NCBI GenBank assembly: GCA_964655175.1 | Contig: CAZZLY010000001.1 | Location: 62,001 to 126,000, forward strand | Direction of reading: 5' to 3' | Length of the DNA: 64,000 nucleotides | Origin: JAIOPA01 sp964655175 | Lineage (GTDB): Bacteria > Eisenbacteria > RBG-16-71-46 | In this document: one piece after another, positions 25,880-35,261 of the stretch | Layout: each line of letters starts with the position of its first letter | Numbering within the stretch: the stretch's first letter is position 1 | The notes under the pieces: model-generated | The model's database searches: none | The model's input: the letters and a program-made list of their open reading frames with translations, nothing else | What the model was told of the DNA's origin: nothing | Program-made: the position numbers and the translations under genes

Positions 25880-28249
25880 GTGCTGTTGCATCCGCATTCC
25901 CTCGAACTCATCGAATTCCCTCGCGTCGCCGCGGCTCTGAGCGAACGCGCCACGAGTCCGCGTGCCCGTCACGCGCTCGCCTCGGCGCGCCCGATCGCCG
26001 ACGCGACCGCTCGTGCGTTGGCGTGCGCGCGCCTCGATGAGGCCGTGCGCCGACAGGGCGAACCCGAGGCGTGGTGTTCGGCGGCGCCGAGCTCGCTGAC
26101 CGACGTGCTCGAGGGCGATGCGCACGAGGCGCTCGAGGCGGAATCGTTCGCCATCGTCGGCGACTGGCTCGAGGCGTCCGTGCGCACGCGCGCGGCCTGG
26201 ACCGGGGCCGCCCCGCGCGAGCGCTTCCCGCGGCTCGCCGCGCTGGCCGACGCGGTGCCGGTGCTCGACGAACTGCGCGACGCGCTGCAGGCCACGCTCG
26301 ATGCCGACGGCCGCGTGCGCGACGACGCCTCGCCCGCATTGGCGCGCGCCCGTCGCGGCGTGCTCGAGGGGGAGCGTTCGCTGCATCGGCAGCTCGAACG
26401 TTGGGCGGCGAATCATGGCGCGGGCAGCTACGTCACGCGCTTCGCCGATCGGTTCGTGGCGCTGATCCCCGCGGCCGGATTCGCGCGCAAGCAGGGGATC
26501 GTCCACGACACCTCGAACAGCGGTCAGTCGTTGTTCGTGGAGCCGCTCGAGAGCTGTGAGGCCAACAACCGCCTGCTCGAACTGCGCGCGGAAGCCCTCG
26601 CCGAGGAGCGGCGCATCCTGCGCGAGCTCGCCCGACACGTGCGCGCTTCGGCGCCGGCGCTGGCGGCACTCGAGGAGACGCTGGCGGTGCTCGATGCGCT
26701 GCGCGCCAGCGCCTCGTGGGCGGTGGAGTTCGGCGGCCGTGCCCTCACGCCGGGCGGCACGCAGTTGTCGTTGCGACGCGCCAAGCATCCCATCCTCGCC
26801 ACGGGCGAGCGGCGCGAGGCGGTGGTGCCGCTCGACCTCGAACTCGGCGAGGGCGGGCGCCTGCTGCTCGTCTCGGGTCCCAACATGGGCGGCAAGACGG
26901 TGCTCCTGAAGACCGTGGGGCTCGCGGTCGCGCTCGCACACGCGGGCCTGCCCGTGATCTGCGCCGAGGGCAGCACCTGTCCCACGATCCACGAGCTGTT
27001 CGCCGATCTGGGCGACGAGCAGTCGGTGGATCGCGGCCTGAGCACGTTCGCGGCGCATCTGCTGGCGCTCAAGGCCATGGCCGAGGCGGCCGGTCCGCAC
27101 ACGCTCCTGCTCGCGGACGAGTTGGGCGCGGGCACCGATCCCGAGGAGGGCGCGGCGCTGGGGCGCGCGCTGGTCGAACACGTCGCGTCGCACGGTTCGT
27201 GGGGCGTGATCACCACGCACCTGGGCAGCCTCAAGCGCGTGGCGAGCGAGGTGCCCGGCGTCGTGAACGGTTCGCTCGAGTTCGATCCCGAGACGCTCAC
27301 CTCGCGCTATCGCTTCCGTCGCGGCGTGCCGGGTGCGAGTCACGCGCTCGACGTCGCCGGGCGACTGGGGTTCCCCGCCGCGCTGCTCGAACGCGCCCGC
27401 GCGCTCACGCCCGACGAGACGCGCGCGCTCGAACGGCTGCTCGCCGAGGTCGCCGATGCGCTCGCGAACGCGACCGCCGAGCGCGAGCGGTTGCAGGAGG
27501 CGCGCGACGCGGCCGAGCGCGCCGAGCGCCACGCGCGCGAGACGGCGGAGGAGGCCAAGAAGTCGCTCGCCGAACTGCGCCGACGGCTCACCGCCGAGAG
27601 CGAGACGTTGCTCGCGCGATCGCGCGAACTGTGGCAGACGGTGCAGCGCGAGGCCAAGAAGCGCGAGAAGTCGCGTGCCGACGCGGGCGCGCTGGGGGAA
27701 CTGCTGGGCGAGATCGAGCGCGACGCGAGCACGCTGCAGGCCGCCGCCGCGCCCGCCGCGCTGGGACTGCCCGAGCGCGTCGAGCCCGTCGTGCCCGCCA
27801 CGCTCGTGCCCGGCGCGCGCGTGCGCGTGACCGATCTGGGGTTCGAGGCCACGTTCGTCTCGGGGCCCGATGCCGAGGGGCGTGTGCAGCTGCGGCGCGG
27901 CAGTTTCACGATCCAGTCGCACGTCAGCCGCCTCGCCGCCGCCGAAGCCGCCGCCGCGCCGCGGGGTCGCGCGCCGGTCGCGCGCTACGAGGCGTCGGAC
28001 GAACCGCCGCCGCTCGAGGCCGACCTGCGCGGCATGGACGCGAGCGAGGCGCTGCGCGCGGTGGATCACGCCCTCGATCGCGCCGTGCTCACCGGGCTGC
28101 ACGAGGTGCGCCTCATCCACGGCATCGGCACCGGGGTGCTGCGCAACGCGGTGCAGAAGCATCTGCGTTCCCATCCGCAGGTCGAGGGTCAGCGCTGGGG
28201 CGAGGGGCACGAAGGCGGGCGTGGGGTCACCGTGGCGAGGTTGCGATGA
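25880..28249 (+). CDS. mutS2: Endonuclease MutS2
   Basis: MutS2 is a MutS-family ATPase linked to suppression of recombination and, in some species, rescue of collided ribosomes. The protein has a core domain, a lever with FVALIPAAGFARKQGIVHD, Walker A GPNMGGKT (P-loop), DELGAGTDPEEG as Walker B, the TTHLGSLK switch, a long charged helical clamp region and a C-terminal Smr endonuclease domain (DLRGMDASEALRAVDHAL, HGIGTGVLRNAV). From GTG 25880 it is 789 residues, the usual length. Alternatives are CTG 25808, overlapping the CvpA-like stop, and ATG 25724. It overlaps dnaG by four bases. Confidence 0.93.
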   Translation: MLLHPHSLELIEFPRVAAALSERATSPRARHALASARPIADATARALACARLDEAVRRQGEPEAWCSAAPSSLTDVLEGDAHEALEAESFAIVGDWLEASVRTRAAWTGAAPRERFPRLAALADAVPVLDELRDALQATLDADGRVRDDASPALARARRGVLEGERSLHRQLERWAANHGAGSYVTRFADRFVALIPAAGFARKQGIVHDTSNSGQSLFVEPLESCEANNRLLELRAEALAEERRILRELARHVRASAPALAALEETLAVLDALRASASWAVEFGGRALTPGGTQLSLRRAKHPILATGERREAVVPLDLELGEGGRLLLVSGPNMGGKTVLLKTVGLAVALAHAGLPVICAEGSTCPTIHELFADLGDEQSVDRGLSTFAAHLLALKAMAEAAGPHTLLLADELGAGTDPEEGAALGRALVEHVASHGSWGVITTHLGSLKRVASEVPGVVNGSLEFDPETLTSRYRFRRGVPGASHALDVAGRLGFPAALLERARALTPDETRALERLLAEVADALANATAERERLQEARDAAERAERHARETAEEAKKSLAELRRRLTAESETLLARSRELWQTVQREAKKREKSRADAGALGELLGEIERDASTLQAAAAPAALGLPERVEPVVPATLVPGARVRVTDLGFEATFVSGPDAEGRVQLRRGSFTIQSHVSRLAAAEAAAAPRGRAPVARYEASDEPPPLEADLRGMDASEALRAVDHALDRAVLTGLHEVRLIHGIGTGVLRNAVQKHLRSHPQVEGQRWGEGHEGGRGVTVARLR

Positions 28250-30012
28250 GCCGCGCTCCGGGCATGAGCCTGTCCGCGGGTGGCTTCGCCGGCCATGGGG
28301 CGGACGACTGGGTCGAGCGCGTGCGCGCGGCCACCGACATCGTGGACTACATCGGGCAGACCGTGCCGCTCAAGCGCTCGGGCCGCAATTTCATGGGTCG
28401 CTGCCCGTTCCACGAGGAGAAGTCGCCGTCGTTCTCGGTGAACGCCGAGCGGCAGTTCTACCATTGCTTCGGTTGCAAGGTGGGCGGGGACGTCTTCAAG
28501 TTCGTGATGGCCACCGAGAACCTGGAGTTCATCGAGGCGGTCAAACTGCTGTCGCAGCGGGCGGGCATCCCCGTGCCCGAACGCCGCGTCACGACGAGTG
28601 GGCCCAAGGCGCAGTTGCACGAGGCGCTCGACGCCGCCGCACTGGAATACGAGCGCTGGCTCGCCGACCCCCACACGGGGGCGGCCGCGCTCACCTATCT
28701 CGAGCAGCGCGGCATCACCCGCGAGACGCAACGTGTGTTCCGGCTCGGGCTGTCGCTGCCGGGTTGGGAGAACCTGGTGCCCCGCCTGCGCTCGCGCTTC
28801 AGCGAGGAGGTGCTGATCGAGGCGCGCCTCGCCGGACGCAGGGAGGGTTCGCGTGGCGCGTTCGACTGGTTCCGCAACCGCCTCATGGTGCCGCTCATCG
28901 CCACGGGTGGCGCGGTCATCGGCTTCGGCGCGCGTGCGATGGGGGACGAGCAGCCCAAGTACCTGAACTCGCCCGAGTCCACGGTCTATCACAAGAGCCA
29001 GTTCCTGTTCGGGCTCGAGCAGGCGCGCCGCGCGGTCAAACCCGACGGCGAGATGATCGTGGTCGAGGGGTACTTCGACGTGATCGCCCTGCATCAGGCC
29101 GGGATCCGGAACGTCGTCGCGGCCTCGGGCACCGCGCTCACCCCGGACCACGCCCGCACCCTCAAGCGCATGGTGCAGCGGGTCGCGCTCACGTTCGATG
29201 GCGACGCCGCGGGGCAGAACGCGATGCTCCGCTCGCTGGGCGTGCTGCTGGCCGCCGGTCTGGACGTGGTCGTGGTGGACCTCCCGGCCGGGGAGGACCC
29301 GGACAGCCTGGTGCGTCGCGCCGGGGCCGAGGGATGGTGTAGAGTGCGGGATTCCGCAAGCGATGCGGTGGAGTTCGTGCACCGTCACATGCTGCGCACC
29401 GTCACCGCCGGGGACCCCCGCGAGCGGGCGCTGCAGGCGATCGTGCCGCTCATCGGCGGGGTCACCGAGACCATCCGTCGTCATCTGCTCATCGAACGCA
29501 CGAGTCAGGTCTTCGGTCTGCCGGAACAGGTGGTGTCGAAGGCGGTGGACGGCGCGGCTCGACCCGCTTCGGCGGTCGCGCCGAAGGCGGCGCCGGTCGC
29601 CGCACCGGTGGGACCGCTCGTGGTCGATCGGCTCGAGCGGCAGTTGTTGCAGGGGCTGTGGCACGTGCCCGCGCGTCTCGACGACGTGCGCGGCGAGGTT
29701 CCGACGAGTTGGTTCCAGGATGGCCAGGCGCGTGCGCTGGCCGAGATGTGGTGGGACCTCGGGGTGATGATCCCCGAGGATGATGATGCGTCGGTCGCGC
29801 TGGTGCGCGAACTGGCGAGTGCTCAGGTGGCGGAGGAATGGGACGCGGACGCCGAGGTCACCGGCGCGGTCCGATCGATGAAGGTGCGACGCCTCAAACA
29901 CGAGATGCGCGAGCGACAGGCGCGGCTCCGGGGCGCATCGGGTGAACAGGCGAACGTCCTGCTGCAGGAGATCCACGACCTGGCGCAGGCCCTGCAGCGA
30001 TGGAGTCAGTGA
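28246..30012 (+). CDS. dnaG: DNA primase
   Basis: DnaG synthesises RNA primers at the replication fork. The 588-residue protein has a CHC2 zinc ribbon with ligands C53, H56, C74 and C77 (CPFHEEKSPSF, HCFGCKVGG). The TOPRIM domain contains VVEGYFDVIALHQAG, GTALTPDH and TFDGDAAGQNA. The C-terminal helicase-binding domain has ELASAQVAEEWDADAEV and is weakly conserved as usual. The N-terminal 15 residues before DDWVERVRAATDIVDYIG are extra. ATG 28246 overlaps the mutS2 stop. rpoD follows after 14 bases. Confidence 0.96.
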   Translation: MSRAPGMSLSAGGFAGHGADDWVERVRAATDIVDYIGQTVPLKRSGRNFMGRCPFHEEKSPSFSVNAERQFYHCFGCKVGGDVFKFVMATENLEFIEAVKLLSQRAGIPVPERRVTTSGPKAQLHEALDAAALEYERWLADPHTGAAALTYLEQRGITRETQRVFRLGLSLPGWENLVPRLRSRFSEEVLIEARLAGRREGSRGAFDWFRNRLMVPLIATGGAVIGFGARAMGDEQPKYLNSPESTVYHKSQFLFGLEQARRAVKPDGEMIVVEGYFDVIALHQAGIRNVVAASGTALTPDHARTLKRMVQRVALTFDGDAAGQNAMLRSLGVLLAAGLDVVVVDLPAGEDPDSLVRRAGAEGWCRVRDSASDAVEFVHRHMLRTVTAGDPRERALQAIVPLIGGVTETIRRHLLIERTSQVFGLPEQVVSKAVDGAARPASAVAPKAAPVAAPVGPLVVDRLERQLLQGLWHVPARLDDVRGEVPTSWFQDGQARALAEMWWDLGVMIPEDDDASVALVRELASAQVAEEWDADAEVTGAVRSMKVRRLKHEMRERQARLRGASGEQANVLLQEIHDLAQALQRWSQ

Positions 30013-30026
30013 GGAGAGCGTTCTTC

Positions 30027-31820
<1,794 letters not shown>

Positions 31821-31826
31821 TCCCGG

Positions 31827-31854
31827 GCGGGGGAGGCGGCCGCGCCGCCCCCGC
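31827..31854 (+). terminator. GC-rich hairpin ending rpoD
   Basis: GCGGGGG (31827-31833) pairs with CCCCCGC (31848-31854), then after one mismatch GGCG pairs with CGCC around a GCCG loop. No U-tract follows; the tRNA -35 box starts at the next base. Confidence 0.55.
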
Positions 31855-31883
31855 TTGACGGCCCGCGCGCCGGAGTGCTACAA
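31855..31883 (+). promoter_or_regulatory. Promoter of the tRNA(CAU)/tRNA-Val operon
   Basis: TTGACG (31855-31860), 17-base spacer, CTACAA (31878-31883): identical hexamers and spacing to the tRNA-Phe promoter. The first tRNA begins 40 bases after the -10. Confidence 0.8.
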
Positions 31884-31923
31884 CACGCGGGCTGCAGACG
31901 CACGTGGGGGTTGTCTGGGGTCT

Positions 31924-31999
31924 GGGCCCATAGCTCAGCGGCCAGAGCCGCCGGCTCATAACCGGTAAGACCCTGGTTCGAATCCAGGTGGGCCCACCA
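31924..31999 (+). tRNA. tRNA with anticodon CAT, probably tRNA-Ile2 (lysidine)
   Basis: A 76-nt cloverleaf with encoded CCA. Acceptor GGGCCCA pairs with TGGGCCC, and CAT is at 31957-31959. It lacks the initiator C1-A72 mismatch. The short D-loop (CAGCGGCCAGAGC) and the C4-G69 and C5-G68 acceptor pairs, which TilS recognises, favour the minor Ile tRNA over elongator Met. Anticodon alone cannot settle it. Confidence 0.85.
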
Positions 32000-32021
32000 C
32001 GTCGCGCGAGAGTTCTGGGAT

Positions 32022-32097
32022 GGGCGAATAGCTCAGCTGGTAGAGCATCTGGATCACAACCAGAGGGTCACAGGTTCAAGTCCTGTTTCGCCCACCA
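32022..32097 (+). tRNA. tRNA-Val (anticodon CAC)
   Basis: A 76-nt cloverleaf with encoded CCA. Acceptor GGGCGAA pairs with TTCGCCC. The stem TCTGG/CCAGA closes loop ATCACAA with CAC at 32055-32057, reading GTG. It lies 22 bases after the CAT tRNA. Confidence 0.96.
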
Positions 32098-32121
32098 TCC
32101 TCCTTCACCCGGCGGACCGCC

Positions 32122-32844
32122 GTGACCGAAGAACTCCGCCTCCATTGGGCGCTCCACGAGATCGACGAGCAGGCCGTCGTCCGTGAGCACGCGCTCGCGC
32201 AGCATCCCGAGCAGCGCCGCGTCGTGGCCGCTCGTGTGGCCGCCGCCCAGCAGGCCCTGACCGCGCTCGATCAGCGCGTCGCCGATTCCGCCAAGCGCCG
32301 CCGCGTGCTCGATGGTGAGATCGCCGCGTTCGACGTGCAGCAGAAGCGCTTCGAGACGCAGCTGCAGTCGGTGACCGACCAGAAGCAGTTCGAGGCCGTG
32401 CGTCACGAGATCGAGGCGGTGCGGGCCAAGCGCGACGTGCTCGAGACCGAGGCGCTCGAGCGGCTCGAGGCCGAGGAGCAGGAGACGGCCAAGCGGCCCG
32501 AACGCGAGACCGCGCTCACGCGTGCGCAGGGCGAGGCGGCCGCCGTCACCACCCGGTTGGACGCGGAATCCGCGACGCTGCGCACCGAACTCGCGGCGCT
32601 CGAAGCGCAGCGCGCGGACACCGTGGCGCGACTCGAGCCCGTCGCGCGCAATCGCTACGAGCGCCTGCGCACGGGACGTGCCGGTCGTGCCGTCGCCGGG
32701 ATCGTCCAGCAGGCCTGCGGCGCCTGTCATCACGCGCTACCGCCGGCCTCGCTGCAGGAGGCCAAGCGGCGCGAACGCCTCGTCGCCTGCGATGGCTGCG
32801 GACGCTTGCTGCTGTTGGCGCCCGACGCGCCCGGCGCCGCGTGA
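32122..32844 (+). CDS. Coiled-coil C4-type zinc ribbon protein (DUF164/CdsZ-like)
   Basis: The 240-residue protein is a long antiparallel coiled coil (about residues 20-180, heptads rich in Ala, Gln and Glu) ending in a zinc ribbon with ligands CGACHHALPP and CDGCGRLLLL. This is the architecture of the DUF164/zf-RING_7 family found across bacteria. Proposed roles are in nucleic-acid or secretion-linked processes and are not settled. The start is GTG 32122, 24 bases after tRNA-Val, with no clear ribosome site. It overlaps the patatin gene by four bases. Confidence 0.85.
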   Translation: MTEELRLHWALHEIDEQAVVREHALAQHPEQRRVVAARVAAAQQALTALDQRVADSAKRRRVLDGEIAAFDVQQKRFETQLQSVTDQKQFEAVRHEIEAVRAKRDVLETEALERLEAEEQETAKRPERETALTRAQGEAAAVTTRLDAESATLRTELAALEAQRADTVARLEPVARNRYERLRTGRAGRAVAGIVQQACGACHHALPPASLQEAKRRERLVACDGCGRLLLLAPDAPGAA

Positions 32845-34241
32845 GCGAGGCCCCGCATCGGCTGCGCGCCGACCTGCCGTACCGTCGCATCGCGCTGGTG
32901 CTGTCGGGGGGCGGGGCGCTCGGCGCCTACGAGATCGGCGTGCTGCGCGTCCTCGAGCGGCTCGCGCTCGTGCCGTCGCTCGTCTCGGGCGTGTCCATCG
33001 GCGCCATCAACGCGGTGGCGTGGCTCGCGGCCGGCCGCGACGTGCGCCCCATCGAGCAGGTGTGGCGCACCGCGCGCGCCGAATCACTGGGGGTGCAGTG
33101 GGTGTCGCTGGCGCTGCGCATCGTGGGCGGACTCACCGCGTTGCTCGCGTTCATCGAACTGTTCCTGGGGGTGATGGGCACCCGTGAGCTGTCGGGCGCC
33201 TACTGGCTGTGGCGCAAGTCGAGTGCGCGCGTCGACCTGTGGAGCACGCAGCTCGATCTGACCTGCTGGGCGGTGCTCGCGCTCGTGGGTCTGGTGACGT
33301 TGCTCGTCTCGCGCCGGCTCGCGCGCGATCTGGACCGCCGCATGCAGGGCGGGGACCCGGCCGCGCTGCAACAGCGGCTGGGACGGGTCGCGCTCACCGC
33401 GGCGCTGTTGCACGTGGGGGTCTGGATCATGGGCTGGCCGTGGCCGCATCGCTTCTCGGCGGCCATGGTGCTGCTGCTCGCGCTCGCGTGGCTCGCCGGT
33501 CGACCGGGCCGATCGGGGCGCTGGATGCGCGGACTCGCGATCGGACTCATGCCCGAGACGAGCGGGCGCGGCCTGTGGAACGGGCAGGCGCGTCGGCGCA
33601 TCCTCGAACGCATCGTCGCCGCCGGGGACGGCCGTTCGCTCGCCGGGCCGGGCACCGCGCTGGTGGTGAGCGCCCTCGCGATCGACTCCGGTCGCATCGG
33701 GCATTTCGTGAGTTGGCCCGACCCCGACCCGACGTTCGAGGCGCACCTCGTGCAGGAACTGGGTGAGGTCATCCCGGTGCGCGATGCCGCCGGCATGGTC
33801 TCGGCCGCCGTCGCTTCGTCGGCCATCCCCGGTCTGTTCCAGCCCGAACGCATCGGGGGGCGCGACTTCGTGGACGCGGGAGGCTTCTCGAACCAGCCGC
33901 TGCACGTGGCGATCGCCAGCGGGGCGGACGCGGTGCTGGTGGTGCTGCTGTCGCCGAGCGCGGCGCCCACCGACGTCCCGCCGCCGCCCGACGTGGCGAC
34001 GCTCGGCGGGCGCCTGCTGGAACTGGCGAACTGGCGCGACCTGCAGACCGAGTTGCGTCACCTGCCCGAGGGCTGGGGGCGCGAGGGCGTGCCGGCGCGC
34101 GTGTGCGTGGTCGAGCCGCCCGCACCGTTGCCCGCGTCGCTGCTGTCGTTCGATCCCGAGGGGGCCGGGACGCTCATCGAACTGGGCGAACGCGACGCGT
34201 GGCGGGCGCTCGCCGAGGCCGGCTGGCTCGAGCGCGCTTGA
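32841..34241 (+). CDS. Patatin-like phospholipase with internal membrane segments
   Basis: The 466-residue protein opens with the oxyanion loop GGGALGAYEIG, then nucleophile S52 in GVSIGA. The catalytic-dyad Asp is D345 in FVDAGGFSNQP, where DG(G/A) is the usual form. Between them are about four hydrophobic helices (residues 89-113, 141-160, 183-201, 205-220), making it an integral membrane hydrolase. Ordinary bacterial patatins have no such insert. It should cleave acyl esters of phospholipid or a similar lipid. The GTG overlaps the zinc ribbon gene. It is the last gene before the rnhA promoter. Confidence 0.85.
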   Translation: MSEAPHRLRADLPYRRIALVLSGGGALGAYEIGVLRVLERLALVPSLVSGVSIGAINAVAWLAAGRDVRPIEQVWRTARAESLGVQWVSLALRIVGGLTALLAFIELFLGVMGTRELSGAYWLWRKSSARVDLWSTQLDLTCWAVLALVGLVTLLVSRRLARDLDRRMQGGDPAALQQRLGRVALTAALLHVGVWIMGWPWPHRFSAAMVLLLALAWLAGRPGRSGRWMRGLAIGLMPETSGRGLWNGQARRRILERIVAAGDGRSLAGPGTALVVSALAIDSGRIGHFVSWPDPDPTFEAHLVQELGEVIPVRDAAGMVSAAVASSAIPGLFQPERIGGRDFVDAGGFSNQPLHVAIASGADAVLVVLLSPSAAPTDVPPPPDVATLGGRLLELANWRDLQTELRHLPEGWGREGVPARVCVVEPPAPLPASLLSFDPEGAGTLIELGERDAWRALAEAGWLERA

Positions 34242-34266
34242 GGTCCTCGGCGCGGGCGGTTAGGTT
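34238..34266 (+). promoter_or_regulatory. Promoter of rnhA and rnpB, predicted leaderless
   Basis: TTGAGG (34238-34243), 17-base spacer, TAGGTT (34261-34266). Transcription should begin at about 34273, the A of the rnhA ATG. No ribosome site is present before that ATG, consistent with a leaderless message. Confidence 0.5.
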
Positions 34267-34272
34267 GCGGTC

Positions 34273-34698
34273 ATGACCCCCGACATCCTCGCCGTCTGGA
34301 CGCTCCGCTGTGACGGAGGCTCGCGTGGCAATCCCGGCCCGGGTGCGCTCGGTTTCGTGCTGTGCGACGAGACCGGTCGCGAGGTCGAGGCCAAGGGCGA
34401 GTTCCTGGGCGTGTGCACCAACAACGTCGCCGAGTACCGCTCGCTCATCGCGGGCCTGCACGCGGCGGCGCGTCACGGGGTGCATTCGCTCGTCGTGCGC
34501 ATGGATTCCGAACTGGTCGTGCGACAGATGCTCGGCCAGTACAAGGTCAAGAACGAAGGTCTCAAGCCGTTGCACGCCGAGGCCCGCATGGCCGTCATGA
34601 AGGTGGGCGCGGTGCGATTCGAGTCCGTTCCCCGCGACGACAACGGTCGCGCGGACGGGCTGGTGAACGAGGCGCTCGACCAGGCGCTTCGCAGGTAG
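34273..34698 (+). CDS. rnhA: Ribonuclease HI family protein
   Basis: RNase H cuts RNA in RNA/DNA hybrids. The 141-residue protein has all four metal-binding carboxylates: D14 (RCDGGSRGNPGPGA), E54 (NNVAEYRSLIAGL), D78 (MDSELVVRQM) and D128 (DDNGRADGLVNEAL). It is the compact form close to YpdQ/Rv2228c-type RNase HI, without the basic protrusion of the E. coli enzyme. The YKVKNEGLKPLHAEA block is typical of this subgroup. The stop is directly followed by the RNase P RNA. Confidence 0.92.
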   Translation: MTPDILAVWTLRCDGGSRGNPGPGALGFVLCDETGREVEAKGEFLGVCTNNVAEYRSLIAGLHAAARHGVHSLVVRMDSELVVRQMLGQYKVKNEGLKPLHAEARMAVMKVGAVRFESVPRDDNGRADGLVNEALDQALRR

Positions 34699-34699
34699 T

Positions 34700-35111
34700 C
34701 CCGAGTTCCACAGGTGATCGCGCGGAGTGTCCCGACGATCGTGCCGCAAGGTGCTGTCCGAGGGCGCTTCGTGAGGAAAGTCCGAACTCCATAGGGCAGG
34801 ACGCCGGGTAACCCCCGGGGGGCGTGAGTCCACGGAAAGTGGAACAGAGAGCAGACCGCCAACGGGCGGCGCCGCGAGGCGCCGCTGCGGGCAAGGGTGA
34901 AACGGTGAGGTAAGAGCTCACCAGCGGTGACGGCAACGCCACCGGCTCGCTAAACCCCGTCCGGAGCAAGACCGCATAGAGGGGGAGGGGTGTGTCCCGC
35001 CCCGCCATCACCCCAGGGTCGGTCGCATCGAGGCGATGGGAGACCATCGCCCCAGACAAATGATCATCACGGAGCGATCCGTACAGAATTCGGCTTACGG
35101 GGAACTCGGGA
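34700..35111 (+). ncRNA. rnpB: RNase P RNA (class A)
   Basis: The 412-nt catalytic RNA of RNase P. Conserved parts are GAGGAAAGTCCGAACTCC near 34772, AGGGCAGGACGCCGGGTAAC, AGAGCAGACCGCC, GGGCAAGGGTGAAACGGT, GGTAAGAGCTCACCAGC, ACCCCGTCCGGAGCAAGACC (with preceding AA) and ACAGAATTCGGCTTACGG at the 3' end. Helix P1 is formed by CCCGAGTTCC (34700-34709) and GGAACTCGGG (35101-35110), which fixes both ends. It starts within two bases of the rnhA stop, so it is probably cut out of the rnhA transcript. Confidence 0.97.
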
Positions 35112-35122
35112 TGCAGTCGTGG

Positions 35123-35149
35123 CGCCCGCCGACGATTCGTCGGCGGGCG
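35123..35149 (+). terminator. Hairpin terminator of rnpB
   Basis: A perfect GC-rich inverted repeat (35123-35135 with 35137-35149; about 11 bp once a loop is allowed) lies 12 bases after rnpB. Only TTCG follows, so the U-tract is weak. Confidence 0.65.
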
Positions 35150-35184
35150 TTCGCGTGTCCGGTCGTCGCGCCATGAGCCGTACC

Positions 35185-35214
35185 TTGCCGCAGGGCGCGG
35201 CGCACCCGTAGACT
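35185..35214 (+). promoter_or_regulatory. Promoter of recJ-rel-dtd-maf
   Basis: TTGCCG (35185-35190), 18-base spacer, TAGACT (35209-35214), the same -10 as rpsU. It lies 48 bases before the recJ ATG. Confidence 0.55.
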
Positions 35215-35261
35215 GCGGGTTCTCGCCTCCGCCCACGCGTCCCCTCCGACCCGGGAACCCC

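Noticed and set aside
25535..28210. Minus-strand open frame of 891 codons opposite mutS2
   Set aside because: Antisense shadow of MutS2; no recognisable domains.
26716..28245. Very long open frame running into dnaG
   Set aside because: Arg/Ala-rich shadow of mutS2 typical of high-GC DNA; DnaG begins at 28246.
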